Shown here one piece after another: positions 48,692-56,522 of a stretch of 64,000 bases of DNA (within the stretch, counting starts at the first letter, position 1; each line of letters opens with the position of its first letter). The notes under the pieces were generated by a model that saw only the letters and a program-made list of their open reading frames with translations, was not told the DNA's origin and searched no databases. The position numbers and the translations under genes are program-made. Source of the DNA: CALGYY01 sp963678485 (GTDB lineage Bacteria; Bacteroidota; Bacteroidia; Bacteroidales; CAIWKO01); contig OY782882.1 in NCBI GenBank assembly GCA_963678485.1, forward strand, positions 4,278,001 through 4,342,000, read 5' to 3'.

Positions 48692-49396
48692 ATGGATAAT
48701 AAGATGAGAAAATTCTTCTTTTGCTTATGTTTAATTGTCTGCAGTCTGTGGTCAAACTGTCAGAACGCCGCTGATAGCTTGCTTTCCAGATTATATGCAG
48801 GAGATGATGATATTCAGTTAGTTCTTGACTTGTATAGTTTAAATGGAAAACTATCACAAGATTCGCTGGACCAGCTAATTTTACTTTCGAATACCAATTT
48901 TTTGCGTCATGGCGGTAATGTTGTAACAGATAGTCTGCTGCGACAAATATATTTTTCGGATCAATATTACAGAATTAGCTGCTATACTCACAAGCAGTTG
49001 GGGAATGAGTATGTTTTGAAAAACGATTCTGTACTGCAACAATGTTTTCTGCGTCATCTGAAGTTGCATCCTGAATTGGATTTATTGAAGAACTCATGGT
49101 ATCAAAAAACCTTTGATCTTTTACTGATACACTCGGTAGCTAATTTGTCAACTGGATTTTTTAAAGAGAATTTTTATAAGTTCTCCGGCGCTTTTTCCAA
49201 CGACTTTATCGAGTTCAATAATCTGAAAGGATTAATCGATATCTATTTAAAATTTAGTATTGGCAAGCAATATTTTGAGACAGGATTTGGGAAAGGACAA
49301 TTATCGGATGGTACCTTTGGGCTATTACCAAAAATATCCAATCAGGAATTAAATGTGATACTCCAAGAGTTGAATGTTAAGGGGGCGAGGTATTAG
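48692..49396 (+). CDS. Secreted hypothetical protein
   Basis: The 234-residue protein has an N-terminal hydrophobic stretch (F-F-F-C-L-C-L-I-V-C at about 8-17) followed by a small polar region, consistent with a signal peptide or lipoprotein signal. The second ATG at 48704 (M5) may be the true start. The rest is alpha-rich with many Leu, Asp and Ser residues, and no domain was recognised. It ends 16 bp before the tRNA-derived repeat that marks the left boundary of the integrative element, so it is probably the last native gene on that side. Confidence 0.6.
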   Translation: MDNKMRKFFFCLCLIVCSLWSNCQNAADSLLSRLYAGDDDIQLVLDLYSLNGKLSQDSLDQLILLSNTNFLRHGGNVVTDSLLRQIYFSDQYYRISCYTHKQLGNEYVLKNDSVLQQCFLRHLKLHPELDLLKNSWYQKTFDLLLIHSVANLSTGFFKENFYKFSGAFSNDFIEFNNLKGLIDIYLKFSIGKQYFETGFGKGQLSDGTFGLLPKISNQELNVILQELNVKGARY

Positions 49397-49412
49397 CTTG
49401 TTGGTCCCCAAG

Positions 49413-49567
49413 TTGGTCAAATAAAAAAGGGTTGAATACTTTCTTAGTATACAACCCTTGTTATTCTTGTGACTCCGACAGCCTGCCGGAAGGTCAGGCA
49501 GGGATTCAAACCTGTAACCCGGCCTGACTGACGCCAGTCGGGCGGGCTTCTGATCCGTAATCAGAAT
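49413..49567 (-). pseudogene. Partial tRNA-Arg copy with terminator, invaded by two GC-rich insertions (left att remnant)
   Basis: Compared with the intact tRNA region, the sequence matches from TTGGTCAAAT at 49413 through the hairpin (49427-49459) and acceptor 3' strand. It then continues through the T-arm and anticodon arm up to about 49564, where similarity ends before the D-arm. Two extra segments interrupt it: about 49481-49500 in the T-arm and about 49519-49547 in the variable region. Both are GC-rich and palindromic. It cannot form a tRNA. Confidence 0.75.
49427..49459. terminator. Hairpin in the left att remnant
   Basis: AAGGGTTG pairs with CAACCCTT, extended by ATAC/GTAT around a 7-nt loop; an A-run at 49421-49428 gives a U-run on the minus strand. 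It is a copy of the tRNA-Arg terminator. For the plus-strand gene ending at 49396 it could act as a stop, but the downstream T-run on that strand is weak. Confidence 0.5.
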
Positions 49568-49574
49568 TTAGCAA

Positions 49575-49609
49575 TTTGTTGATATTCAAATATTCTTTGA
49601 ATAACTTTG
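49575..49609 (+). promoter_or_regulatory. Promoter of the recombinase gene
   Basis: TTTG at 49575-49578 and TAACTTTG at 49602-49609 are separated by 23 nt, at the upper end of the Bacteroidota -33/-7 spacing. The recombinase start is at 49743, so the leader would be about 125 nt and would include the direct repeats at 49691-49713. Confidence 0.5.
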
Positions 49610-49690
49610 TAAATAATCAGTAATACAGGTTGTTAGCACAATACATTTATTTTGTTGCTTTGTGATTGTTTACGATATTTGTGTATATTA

Positions 49691-49713
49691 GTGTCTCAAA
49701 TTGTGTCTCAAAT
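49691..49713 (+). repeat. Two 11-bp direct repeats upstream of the recombinase
   Basis: GTGTCTCAAAT occurs at 49691-49701 and 49703-49713, one base apart (12-bp period). Its place between the promoter and the recombinase start fits an operator or a recombinase arm-type binding site. Which one cannot be told. Confidence 0.5.
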
Positions 49714-49742
49714 ATTTTTAGTACACAAATTCAATTATTAAA

Positions 49743-50475
49743 ATGAAACCAACTACCGCTATCGTCCTCGACACTCGAAGAGCCATTAAAGATAATAAAT
49801 TTCCTGTCAAACTTCGGGTCACCTATCTGCGAAAAAGGAAATATTACGGCACTCAGTACAAACTTACCTCAGAAGAATGGGCGAGGGTGAATGGAGCCAA
49901 AACTCGGGCAGACCAAAAGGAGATTCGCTTCAATACAAGCAAAATAATTGCTAAGGCCGATGAAGTTATCAAGAAAATGGAGATCTTTTCATTTGAACAG
50001 TTTGAAAAGCAATACTTCGAAAATGCTGGAAACTATGATGTTACTACGGCCTTTCAAAATTACATTGATAAACTCACCGAGCAAGCACGAATCAGCACTG
50101 CGTCATCATGCAGATGTGCGAAAAAGAGTTTGAAAAAGTTCAGGGAGGGACTCCTTTTCCAGCATATTAATCCTGATTTCCTGAAAAAGTATGAAGCATG
50201 GACTTGCTGAAGGAAATTCAATAACGTCTGTTGGCTTTTACCTGCGCAGCTTGCGGACGATTGTAAATGATGCTGCAAGGGAAGGTGTCATTACTGCCGA
50301 GCAATATCCATTCGGGAAAGAAAAGTATCAAATTCCCATAGGGCAGAATATTAAAAAGGCATTAACCATGAAGGAGGTGCAAAAAATTATTGCGTACAGC
50401 ACTGTGCCGAGGACAACAGAAGATAAAGTCCGCGATCTCCGGCCTTTTGAGCAAAGACCACCGGAACAAAGATGA
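49743..50475 (+). pseudogene. Tyrosine recombinase (phage-integrase family), frameshifted and truncated
   Basis: The first frame (49743-50210) encodes an Arm-type DNA-binding domain (R-R-A-I-K-D-N-K-F-P-V-K-L-R near 12-25) and most of a SAM-like core-binding domain, then stops just after Y-E-A-W. The next frame resumes at once with L-A-E-G-N-S-I-T-S-V-G-F-Y-L-R-S-L-R, the normal continuation of these integrases (usually W-M-L-x-x-G-N-S). A 2-nt loss near 50203 would explain the shift. After T-M-K-E-V-Q-K-I-I at the catalytic-domain entry, the sequence runs into the duplicated UbiA fragment at 50425. The whole R-H-R-Y catalytic domain is therefore missing. It is non-functional. Confidence 0.85.
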
Positions 50476-50555
50476 TAAGATTTTTTATGTAGTCTCCAGC
50501 TCTTATCAGTAATAGGTTTTCACGCAATCGCATGAACAAAAATAAAATAAATTCT
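50425..50555 (-). pseudogene. 131-bp duplicate of the 5' end of the UbiA gene
   Basis: This segment matches 46533-46663 at 129 of 131 positions (differences in the T-run near 50493 and in the A-rich stretch near 50545), in the same orientation. It carries the UbiA start codon (50531-50533) and about the first 37 codons, then ends abruptly in recombinase sequence. It has no other UbiA sequence downstream and cannot encode a working enzyme. Confidence 0.9.
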
Positions 50556-50564
50556 CTGAAGTGG

Positions 50565-51065
50565 TTATGATTCCTTTGATAATGCGGAGGAATCAGCGAC
50601 GGATTTTTTCTTACCCCCGAAAATCAGGGCATCCAGGCTAAAGCGACCCGCACCTGCGATAAGGAATCCAATGAAGACTATGCCGAGCTCTATGGCATGA
50701 GAAGCGATGTTGATGTCGTCGCCCTTACTGAAATGGGTCAGAGTGGCCATCATCATGGTAAATGCCATGAGGAAGGCCGCCGGACGGGTGAAGAGTCCCA
50801 GCAGCAGCAGCAATCCACCGATTCCTTCGGCGGAAGCAGCCATGAATCCCCAGAACACAGGTGCAAAGTGGATTCCCACCAAGCCCATCTGACCGCCGAG
50901 CGTTTGCCACAGTTCAGGACCGGCCAACAACTTGGGCACGCCGTGCAGCATGAACATAAAACCGATTCCAATGCGAACAAGCAGCAGCGCCGCATTCGGT
51001 GCCGTTTTTTCAAAGATGATCCCCCTTAAAGACATAATCAAGTTATTTAGAAACTTTCTAAACAA
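50565..51065 (-). CDS. DoxX family membrane protein
   Basis: The 166-residue protein has four hydrophobic segments. DoxX-type motifs are L-L-V-R-I-G-I-G-F-M-F-M-L-H-G near 28-42, the G-G-L-L-L-L-L-G-L-F-T-R-P-A-A segment near 83-97, and a polar loop with H-F-S-K-G-D-D. DoxX proteins are small inner-membrane proteins, some linked to thiosulphate:quinone oxidation or redox stress; substrate use here is unknown. Start may be M1 or M11 (51035). The gene is visibly more GC-rich than its neighbours, which fits acquisition with the element. It begins 10 bp after the UbiA duplicate and may lack its native downstream context. Confidence 0.82.
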   Translation of the reverse strand: MFRKFLNNLIMSLRGIIFEKTAPNAALLLVRIGIGFMFMLHGVPKLLAGPELWQTLGGQMGLVGIHFAPVFWGFMAASAEGIGGLLLLLGLFTRPAAFLMAFTMMMATLTHFSKGDDINIASHAIELGIVFIGFLIAGAGRFSLDALIFGGKKKSVADSSALSKES

Positions 51066-51187
51066 TAATCAAGCCAAGGGATTATTCGGACAGCTTGGCA
51101 GTGTAGTGGGGAATCACAGAACGCATAAGAAAGGGATTCATATGAAATAAATAGTTGAAAAATTTATATGGATTTAGGGGAATTTTC

Positions 51188-51195
51188 TAACTTTG
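51188..51195 (+). promoter_or_regulatory. -7 box upstream of the small membrane protein gene
   Basis: TAACTTTG fits the Bacteroidota TAnnTTTG box and lies 75 bp before the ATG at 51271, in the divergent gap with the DoxX gene. No well-spaced -33 element was found. Confidence 0.35.
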
Positions 51196-51270
51196 GTTAT
51201 CCAATTCACAACTTGGGATTTATAGTATACGCCAGATTATTCAGCACCCTCAATCGCCGCAAGCCTGCAT

Positions 51271-51684
51271 ATGAGCCTCTTTAAGCAAACTCCTGAAAAG
51301 CTCCGAACCCACTACACTGCCTTACAGGTGATGTATATCATGAGTAAAAGAATGGAGGTGAGGATAGATAGCCCTTATATCAAAGAATGTATGTCGCATT
51401 CAAGCACGGATAACCTGGCCATGTTTTTATGTTGGGTCGAGGAGCACGAGAATGAAACGAATGTATTTGTCAAATTTCGGATTGGTTTTCCGGGCATATT
51501 TGGTTTAATTGTGTCGATTCTTTTTGTGCATATTGGGATTGTTACGGCGCTTAGTCAGTGGGATGTGAAGGGATTGGTCGGACTGATTCCTTTCGCGATT
51601 TTCTTTCCCATAGGACGTTTCATTTTTGCTCTTATTAGACGCAATAAACTTGAGGAAATTGAGAAGATACTCAGATGTTATTAG
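51271..51684 (+). CDS. Hypothetical membrane protein
   Basis: The 137-residue protein has a polar N-terminal half (1-70) and two predicted membrane helices (about 72-92 and 99-117) followed by a short charged tail. No family was recognised. It stands alone between the divergent DoxX gene and the T9SS-sorted protein gene. It is probably cargo of the decayed element; coding potential is supported by its length, hydrophobicity pattern and an upstream -7 box. Confidence 0.5.
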   Translation: MSLFKQTPEKLRTHYTALQVMYIMSKRMEVRIDSPYIKECMSHSSTDNLAMFLCWVEEHENETNVFVKFRIGFPGIFGLIVSILFVHIGIVTALSQWDVKGLVGLIPFAIFFPIGRFIFALIRRNKLEEIEKILRCY

Positions 51685-51882
51685 GGTGTTAGATGTAAAG
51701 GCTTTGTAGTATTTGTTGAACGTATCGAGGGGCTGTACATCTGCAGAATTCCAATGTTGATTCGTATTCTTGCTAAATTCCGCATCCTTGTTGTTCCGAT
51801 TGTAAAATTGCAAAAGGAAATATTTTCCATGGTTAATATAAAAATTTAACCTTATTGCATATCATTCTGGATTGTTTTTCAA

Positions 51883-51890
51883 TACATTTG
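51883..51890 (+). promoter_or_regulatory. -7 box upstream of the T9SS-sorted protein gene
   Basis: TACATTTG matches TAnnTTTG and lies 48-56 bp before the two possible starts (51938, 51947) in an AT-rich gap of 250 bp that holds no other gene. Confidence 0.45.
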
Positions 51891-51937
51891 TATAATAGGT
51901 AGGTTTTTTTTATTCAAGTTTCCTTTACCCGCAAACA

Positions 51938-53404
51938 ATGACCTCCATGAAAAAAAAATCAATACTCTGTTCCTTAATTTTGTTTGCAGTCTTTGCTGTT
52001 ACGGCACAAACCTATCGTTGTGTTGATACCTCGGCGGTTCGTTTTTTTATTCAACCTGACAGCCGGAGAATTGAAGCTATCCGCATCGACACCATCCTTC
52101 AGGCATCTGGCGGTGTCTTGTATAAGAATTTTACCACCTTTCGCGACACTTCAATGAGCGGTGGATGCCTCGATGTGGTTGGCCCTGGTTGGATGGGACC
52201 CGGTGTACTGGAAATGAATAATGGTACCTCTGTTCTTTTCAATCAATTTAATGATTCCATCAGGATAAGGACCGAAGCAAATCCAGGTGAATGCTGGACC
52301 TTATATTCCTTTGCAAATGGTGACTTTTATGAAGCTTGTGTTACAACAGTGGTTGATGAAATCGTTTGTGGTATCAGCGATTCAGTAAAAAATATTTCAC
52401 TCCAACGCAAGAATTCAGCACATATCAATGTAAATGACAACCTAAACGGGAAGTTGATTCGACTGAGCCGACAACATGGCTTTGTCCAACTACCTTCTTT
52501 TTATAATTTTCCATTTTCTGCATTCTACAAATTGAAGGACATGCACATGCCTACCGTTGCAGAATTTTTCGATTGGCAGGTTGGGGATGAATTTCATTTC
52601 AAGAGAAAAATATCATATAATTACATGCCATCGGAAGTAATCTACAGAATTGAACGTGTAGTCGGTGCAACACCTGGAATCACTTACGATCTGAACATCC
52701 GGAAATGGGATATTGAATATAGTTGGAGTGGAAATCCTCCGGTACCTACTACTACCAGTACATACACAGATACTGTGATTACAAAACCACTTTACTCACC
52801 AAACAATCCATTTACCTATCAATTACCCGGTGAATCGGCAATAGTTTTCGACACTGATTATGGTATCAGTTTTCCTGAGTGGAATTTTGAAATGTATTTG
52901 GATAGTGGAAATTGTTATGATGCATTTCGGTTTGAATTTTCCGATCCTGAAATTGAATTTGATGAGTTTGACAGTTGCTGGAAGCCCATATTTGAGCCCT
53001 GTTTTAGTGGTGAAACTTGTATTGCTGGTATCGGCTGCTTTGAGTCGGATGGTTGCCCTGTCCATTATTATTTTAACGAAGAATCCCTCGTCTATTACAA
53101 AAAAGGAACGGTAGAATGCGGGACACCGATTAGTATTCCCGATGATCAACCCCGATCTCCTTTGGTCCGGATTTCTCCTAATCCATTCTCGACGTTTATA
53201 TCTTTTACGGTGGATGAGGCCTATATTGACCAGAATCTTAGAGTGGATCTTTATGATATGTATGGCAGACTTGTTAAACAAGTGGTCAATTCAGGTTCTA
53301 ACATCCTGACCCTTTACCGCGATCAATTAAGCCCGGGGCTTTATGGTTTTGCTATTTTTTGCGGCAAGGATTTAATAGGCAAGGGAAAAATAGTGGCGGA
53401 ATAA
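51938..53404 (+). CDS. Secreted protein with T9SS type A C-terminal sorting domain
   Basis: The 488-residue protein has a signal peptide (K-K-K then a hydrophobic core, cleavage near A-Q at about 23-24); M4 at 51947 may be the real start. The middle (25-400) was not recognised. It is rich in aromatic residues and Asp, and has a Cys cluster at about 348-395. The last roughly 80 residues have the sorting-domain pattern: I-S-P-N-P-F near 414, L-Y-D-M-Y-G-R-L-V near 442, and a closing L-S-P-G-L-Y-G-F strand then a basic end. T9SS would export it and release or anchor it at the surface. It is probably element cargo. Confidence 0.8.
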   Translation: MTSMKKKSILCSLILFAVFAVTAQTYRCVDTSAVRFFIQPDSRRIEAIRIDTILQASGGVLYKNFTTFRDTSMSGGCLDVVGPGWMGPGVLEMNNGTSVLFNQFNDSIRIRTEANPGECWTLYSFANGDFYEACVTTVVDEIVCGISDSVKNISLQRKNSAHINVNDNLNGKLIRLSRQHGFVQLPSFYNFPFSAFYKLKDMHMPTVAEFFDWQVGDEFHFKRKISYNYMPSEVIYRIERVVGATPGITYDLNIRKWDIEYSWSGNPPVPTTTSTYTDTVITKPLYSPNNPFTYQLPGESAIVFDTDYGISFPEWNFEMYLDSGNCYDAFRFEFSDPEIEFDEFDSCWKPIFEPCFSGETCIAGIGCFESDGCPVHYYFNEESLVYYKKGTVECGTPISIPDDQPRSPLVRISPNPFSTFISFTVDEAYIDQNLRVDLYDMYGRLVKQVVNSGSNILTLYRDQLSPGLYGFAIFCGKDLIGKGKIVAE

Positions 53405-53513
53405 TATCGATGGGGATTCATGTACCAAGCCGGATTGTCGAGGAAAGGGTTTGAGAGTACTATTTGCGGACTTCTTATTGTTTATCTCTCTGATTTCGGA
53501 TCTCGTTTTTCCC

Positions 53514-53537
53514 TGCCCGACAGACATTGGGCAGGCG
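53514..53537. repeat. GC-rich palindrome (REP-like)
   Basis: CCTGCCC and GGGCAGG form a perfect 7-bp inverted repeat around a 10-nt loop. It shares the CCTGCC/GGCAGG theme with copies inside the left att remnant. Confidence 0.55.
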
Positions 53538-53644
53538 GGGATTTCCGATTTACGAATGACGCAATTAGCGAACATTCTACAATCGAGATTTTTGGAATCC
53601 TGATTTTACTTTTGTGTTTTGAAATCAGAGATCTGAGAAACACC

Positions 53645-53668
53645 GCCTGAATGACGCAGTCGGGCAGG
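53645..53668. repeat. GC-rich palindrome (REP-like)
   Basis: GCCTGA...ACGCAGTCGGGC forms an imperfect stem. Its TGACGC-CAGTCGGGC-like core is nearly the same as the insertion at about 49519-49547, so these look like members of one small repeat family. Confidence 0.5.
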
Positions 53669-53745
53669 GAAATTAGAAGTACATGATAGAACAAAGTACA
53701 AGCCTGTGCTCCTCAACTTTTCGGATTGATCCGCATTTGTTGGTC

Positions 53746-53786
53746 AAATAAAAAAGGGTTGCATACTTTCTTAGTATACAACCCTT
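53746..53786 (-). terminator. Intrinsic terminator of tRNA-Arg
   Basis: On the minus strand, AAGGGTTG and ATAC pair with GTAT and CAACCCTT around a 7-nt loop, followed by a T-rich tract (complement of 53747-53755). It starts 11 bp after the tRNA 3' end. Confidence 0.85.
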
Positions 53787-53796
53787 GTTATTCTTG

Positions 53797-53870
53797 TGAC
53801 TCCGACAGGATTCAAACCTGTAACCTTCTGATCCGTAGTCAGATGCTCTATTCAGTTGAGCTACGGAGCC
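53797..53870 (-). tRNA. tRNA-Arg (anticodon ACG)
   Basis: The minus strand folds as a complete cloverleaf of 74 nt: acceptor GGCTCCG with CGGAGTC, D-arm GCTC/GAGC, anticodon stem TCTGA/TCAGA with loop CTACGGA, and T-arm ACAGG/CCTGT with TTTGAAT loop. The anticodon is ACG, to be read as ICG in the mature tRNA. CCA is not encoded. Its 3' half is the site where the adjacent element appears to have integrated. Confidence 0.95.
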
Positions 53871-53883
53871 CTAAAACCGGCTG

Positions 53884-53891
53884 CAAAGATA
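53884..53891 (-). promoter_or_regulatory. -7 box of tRNA-Arg
   Basis: TATCTTTG on the minus strand matches TAnnTTTG and ends 14 nt before the tRNA 5' end, a good position for its promoter. Confidence 0.55.
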
Positions 53892-53910
53892 CATATTTTT
53901 TTATTTTTAG

Positions 53911-53918
53911 TATTTTTG
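53911..53918 (+). promoter_or_regulatory. -7 box of the acyltransferase gene and possibly the downstream cluster
   Basis: TATTTTTG matches TAnnTTTG and lies 23 bp before the TTG start at 53941 or 56 bp before the ATG at 53974. It would be the leading promoter of the co-directional cluster that runs past 64000. Confidence 0.4.
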
Positions 53919-53940
53919 CGCTCCTATTTTTTTTAGAATT

Positions 53941-54711
53941 TTGAAAACGGCTCCTGTACGACTTCCGATAATCATGCCCCACGAATGGTGGAAAGCCGTG
54001 CTTTCTTTCATGTTTTTTATTTCTTCGAGCCAGATTTTTACTGCACTCATTTTACTTCCACCCCCTCCACAGGAAAGGGAAAGACGCAGATTATACAAGC
54101 TTCTATTATGGTGGTATGCGGGATTAATTGTTCGTACCCACACGAACATCCGTACCCGCATTTTAAATGAATCCGGCGAGACCTTTCAAAAGCCGGGTAT
54201 CATGATTGCCAATCATCAGTCAATCTTTGATGTCCCGTCAACCTTGATGCTTTCTCCTAAGATATTGATTGTGACCAATGACTGGGCACACCAAAAGTTT
54301 TTCAAATTTTTTATTGGCAAGTATATCGACATATTTTCGGTAAATAAAGGTCTGGAGAACTATGCTGATGATTTCCGCAAATGGATTGATAAGGGCTACC
54401 TTATCCTCATTTTTCCTGAAGGAGTTCGCTGGGGTACCGGTAAAATTGAGCGATTTCACAAAGGTGCCTTCTATTTAGCTGAAAAACTCAAAGTCGATAT
54501 CCTACCTCTACTGCTGCATGGGACAGGAACCATTAATAGCCCGCGATTGTTTTATTTCAAACAGGGATTTTTTCATGTAAAGGTTCTGCCACGAATACAC
54601 CCTGATGATACTTCGATGGGTCTCAATTATCAGGAACGTACCAAAAATATTCGCAATTGGTACAAAAGGGAATACGCTGCCCTTGATACCTTGGGGGAAA
54701 ACCAAAAGTAG
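53941..54711 (+). CDS. PlsC-type lysophospholipid acyltransferase
   Basis: The protein is 256 residues from a TTG at 53941, or 245 from the ATG at 53974, which may be the true start. It has an N-terminal hydrophobic segment and the acyltransferase motif N-H-Q-S-I-F-D (H-x4-D) near 91-97, F-P-E-G-V-R near 159-164 and R-F-H-K-G-A-F-Y-L-A-E. It transfers acyl groups to a hydroxyl at the inner membrane. It is clearly related to the acyltransferase part of the three-domain protein at 57856, sharing the R-F-H-K-G-A-F-Y-L-A-E and H-G-T-G segments. Motif III has Val where FPEGTR has Thr. It is the first gene of the cluster. Confidence 0.88.
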   Translation: MKTAPVRLPIIMPHEWWKAVLSFMFFISSSQIFTALILLPPPPQERERRRLYKLLLWWYAGLIVRTHTNIRTRILNESGETFQKPGIMIANHQSIFDVPSTLMLSPKILIVTNDWAHQKFFKFFIGKYIDIFSVNKGLENYADDFRKWIDKGYLILIFPEGVRWGTGKIERFHKGAFYLAEKLKVDILPLLLHGTGTINSPRLFYFKQGFFHVKVLPRIHPDDTSMGLNYQERTKNIRNWYKREYAALDTLGENQK

Positions 54712-54839
54712 CTTGCTGTTTTTCAGAAGAATACTTTGCATTGTTTACATTGTATACGGACTATTAATAGTTGCCTATTATTTTAGTACCTTTATGCCCG
54801 CTTAAAAAAAAGCTGAAGATTTCCTAAACTGCTGCTTCT

Positions 54840-56501
54840 GTGACTGTTTTAATTATCGTAATTGCAATCATCGCATTTCTTGTTCTGGCTTTTGCAGCTG
54901 CTGTGATTGTTTTACCTCCCCGTGAGACAGAAAATCCAACATTGGATGATGCTCCTATTCAAACTGCTGAACATTCGTGGAGACTTGGTCGCAATTGGTT
55001 TCGTAAGAGCCAATCGGGATTGTGGGAACTCTATGTTGAAGGTGAACCTTTCGAAAGGGGACTTGCCACAGGTAAACTGACTAAAGAACTCATCCGACAT
55101 CAGGAAGCAGTATTTGTGGGCGAAGTACAAAAAATAGTCACATCGAGAATATATTTGACTTTTCTTAAATTATTAGTGGCCGCAATGAACAGACGTCTTG
55201 GAAAGTTCATTGGTAAGGAATATTGCTCGGAGATTCACGGCGTGTCGCTTGCAGCACCTGCAGAATATGCCTGGATTGGTCCGCGCTACCAACGAATGCT
55301 GAATTACCATGCTGCACATGATATTGGTCATACGTTACAGAGCTATCATTTGGTAGGCTGCACGGCCTTTTCCGTTTGGGGAAGCCGCAGTGCAGATGGC
55401 TCGTTGCTTACCGGGCGCAATTTCGATTTTTATGTGGGTGATGAATTCAGCAAAGAGAAGATTGTGAATTTTTGTAGTCCTGCTAAGGGTTTTCGCTTTG
55501 CCTCTGTCACCTGGGGTGGAATGATTGGGTGTCCTTCAGGAATGAATGAGCACGGACTTGCAGTGGTTGTGAATGGAGCAAAATCGGAATTTCCCAATCG
55601 CTCTGCTACACCTGTTTCTATTCTGGTTCGTGAAGTCCTGCAATATTGCCGCAACATTCAGGATGCTTTTCAGCATATCGAAAAACGGAGAATCTTTGTT
55701 TCGGAGTCGCTAATCGTAAGCTCTGCAGAAGATAAACGTACCGTGATTATTGAAAAGTCACGTTCGCAAACCGTACTATTTGAAGTCGCAGCTGAACAAT
55801 TAATTAGTACCAATCATTTTCAAAGTAAAGAGTTATATCACGATAAGTCCAATCAAAAGTATATTGCTGAAAGTCCTTCCGCATATCGTTACGAGCGGGT
55901 ACGTGAGCTACTTGATGGATATGATAAGATATCCGAGCGAGAGATTGCTGCTGTCCTGCGCGATAAACTTGGTCATGGTAATGAGGATATAGGACAGGGA
56001 AACGAAAAAGCAGTGGATCAGCTATTGGCGCATCATTCAATTATATTCAAACCGGAGGCACGTATCTTCTGGGTTTCCTGCGGCCCTTACACAGAAGGCG
56101 CTTATATGGCGTATGATTTAAATAGCATATTTTCACAAGCCCCAATTATCGACGAAACACAGGAATGTTGTATTGCTGAATTGACGATTCCTGCAGATCC
56201 ATTTTTAAATAGTGCCGCGCACGAACAATTCAAAACATATAAAAAGTATCTCGCAGCCTTTGGCAGCAGAAGGCTTGTACAAGGGCTGAATCATTCGGAT
56301 GATGAGGCATTCATTGCAAGTAATCCGAAAATGTTCTCTGTTTACTCCGCGTTGGGCGATCATTACTACAAGAAAAAGGAATACGGTATTGCTGCAAAAT
56401 ATTGGGAAACGGGGATGAGTCTGCATTGCCCGAACCTGCATGAGTTTGAACATATGCAGCACGGATTTGAAAAAGCAACCAGAAAAATGGCGAAAAAATA
56501 A
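54840..56501 (+). CDS. C45-family NTN acyltransferase/hydrolase (AAT-like)
   Basis: The protein has 553 residues from a GTG start. An N-terminal transmembrane helix (about 3-25) anchors it, with the rest outside. The core is the acyl-CoA:6-aminopenicillanic-acid acyltransferase (C45) fold. V-G-C-T-A-F-S-V-W holds C174, the expected self-cleavage site and N-terminal nucleophile, preceded by F-E-R-G and H-D-I-G-H and followed by G-R-N-F-D-F. A short tail region (about 500-553) resembles a TPR pair. Such proteins occur in flexirubin-type clusters, where they may acylate or deacylate the pigment; the reaction is not established here. A paralogue starts at 63330. Confidence 0.82.
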   Translation: MTVLIIVIAIIAFLVLAFAAAVIVLPPRETENPTLDDAPIQTAEHSWRLGRNWFRKSQSGLWELYVEGEPFERGLATGKLTKELIRHQEAVFVGEVQKIVTSRIYLTFLKLLVAAMNRRLGKFIGKEYCSEIHGVSLAAPAEYAWIGPRYQRMLNYHAAHDIGHTLQSYHLVGCTAFSVWGSRSADGSLLTGRNFDFYVGDEFSKEKIVNFCSPAKGFRFASVTWGGMIGCPSGMNEHGLAVVVNGAKSEFPNRSATPVSILVREVLQYCRNIQDAFQHIEKRRIFVSESLIVSSAEDKRTVIIEKSRSQTVLFEVAAEQLISTNHFQSKELYHDKSNQKYIAESPSAYRYERVRELLDGYDKISEREIAAVLRDKLGHGNEDIGQGNEKAVDQLLAHHSIIFKPEARIFWVSCGPYTEGAYMAYDLNSIFSQAPIIDETQECCIAELTIPADPFLNSAAHEQFKTYKKYLAAFGSRRLVQGLNHSDDEAFIASNPKMFSVYSALGDHYYKKKEYGIAAKYWETGMSLHCPNLHEFEHMQHGFEKATRKMAKK

Positions 56502-56522
56502 CATTAGTTAGAACATTCAATC

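Larger units (their letters stand above)
53405..53739. other. Non-coding stretch with palindromes at the right end of the element
   Basis: No gene was recognised. It holds two GC-rich palindromes (53514-53537 and 53645-53668). It also has an 11-bp inverted pair, TCTCTGATTTC at 53487-53497 and its reverse complement at 53621-53631, 123 bp apart. It may be debris of small inserted elements. Confidence 0.5.
49413..53870. mobile_element. Decayed integrative element at tRNA-Arg
   Basis: The left end (49413-49564) repeats, in the same orientation, the 3' part of tRNA-Arg plus its terminator. The right end is the intact tRNA with the same terminator (53740-53870). A broken tyrosine recombinase gene starts 180 bp inside the left copy. 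This is the usual layout after site-specific integration into the 3' end of a tRNA gene. Cargo is a DoxX-like gene, a small membrane protein and a T9SS-sorted secreted protein. With the integrase broken, it should no longer be self-mobile. The exact att core cannot be fixed from one sequence. Confidence 0.6.

Noticed and set aside
50697..51029. Plus-strand frames opposite the DoxX gene
   Set aside because: They arise from the higher GC content of that gene; the minus-strand DoxX reading has proper membrane helices and family motifs.
53420..53694. Short frames on both strands between the T9SS-sorted protein gene and tRNA-Arg
   Set aside because: They cross palindromes and have no protein-like pattern or promoter; the region reads as intergenic debris.
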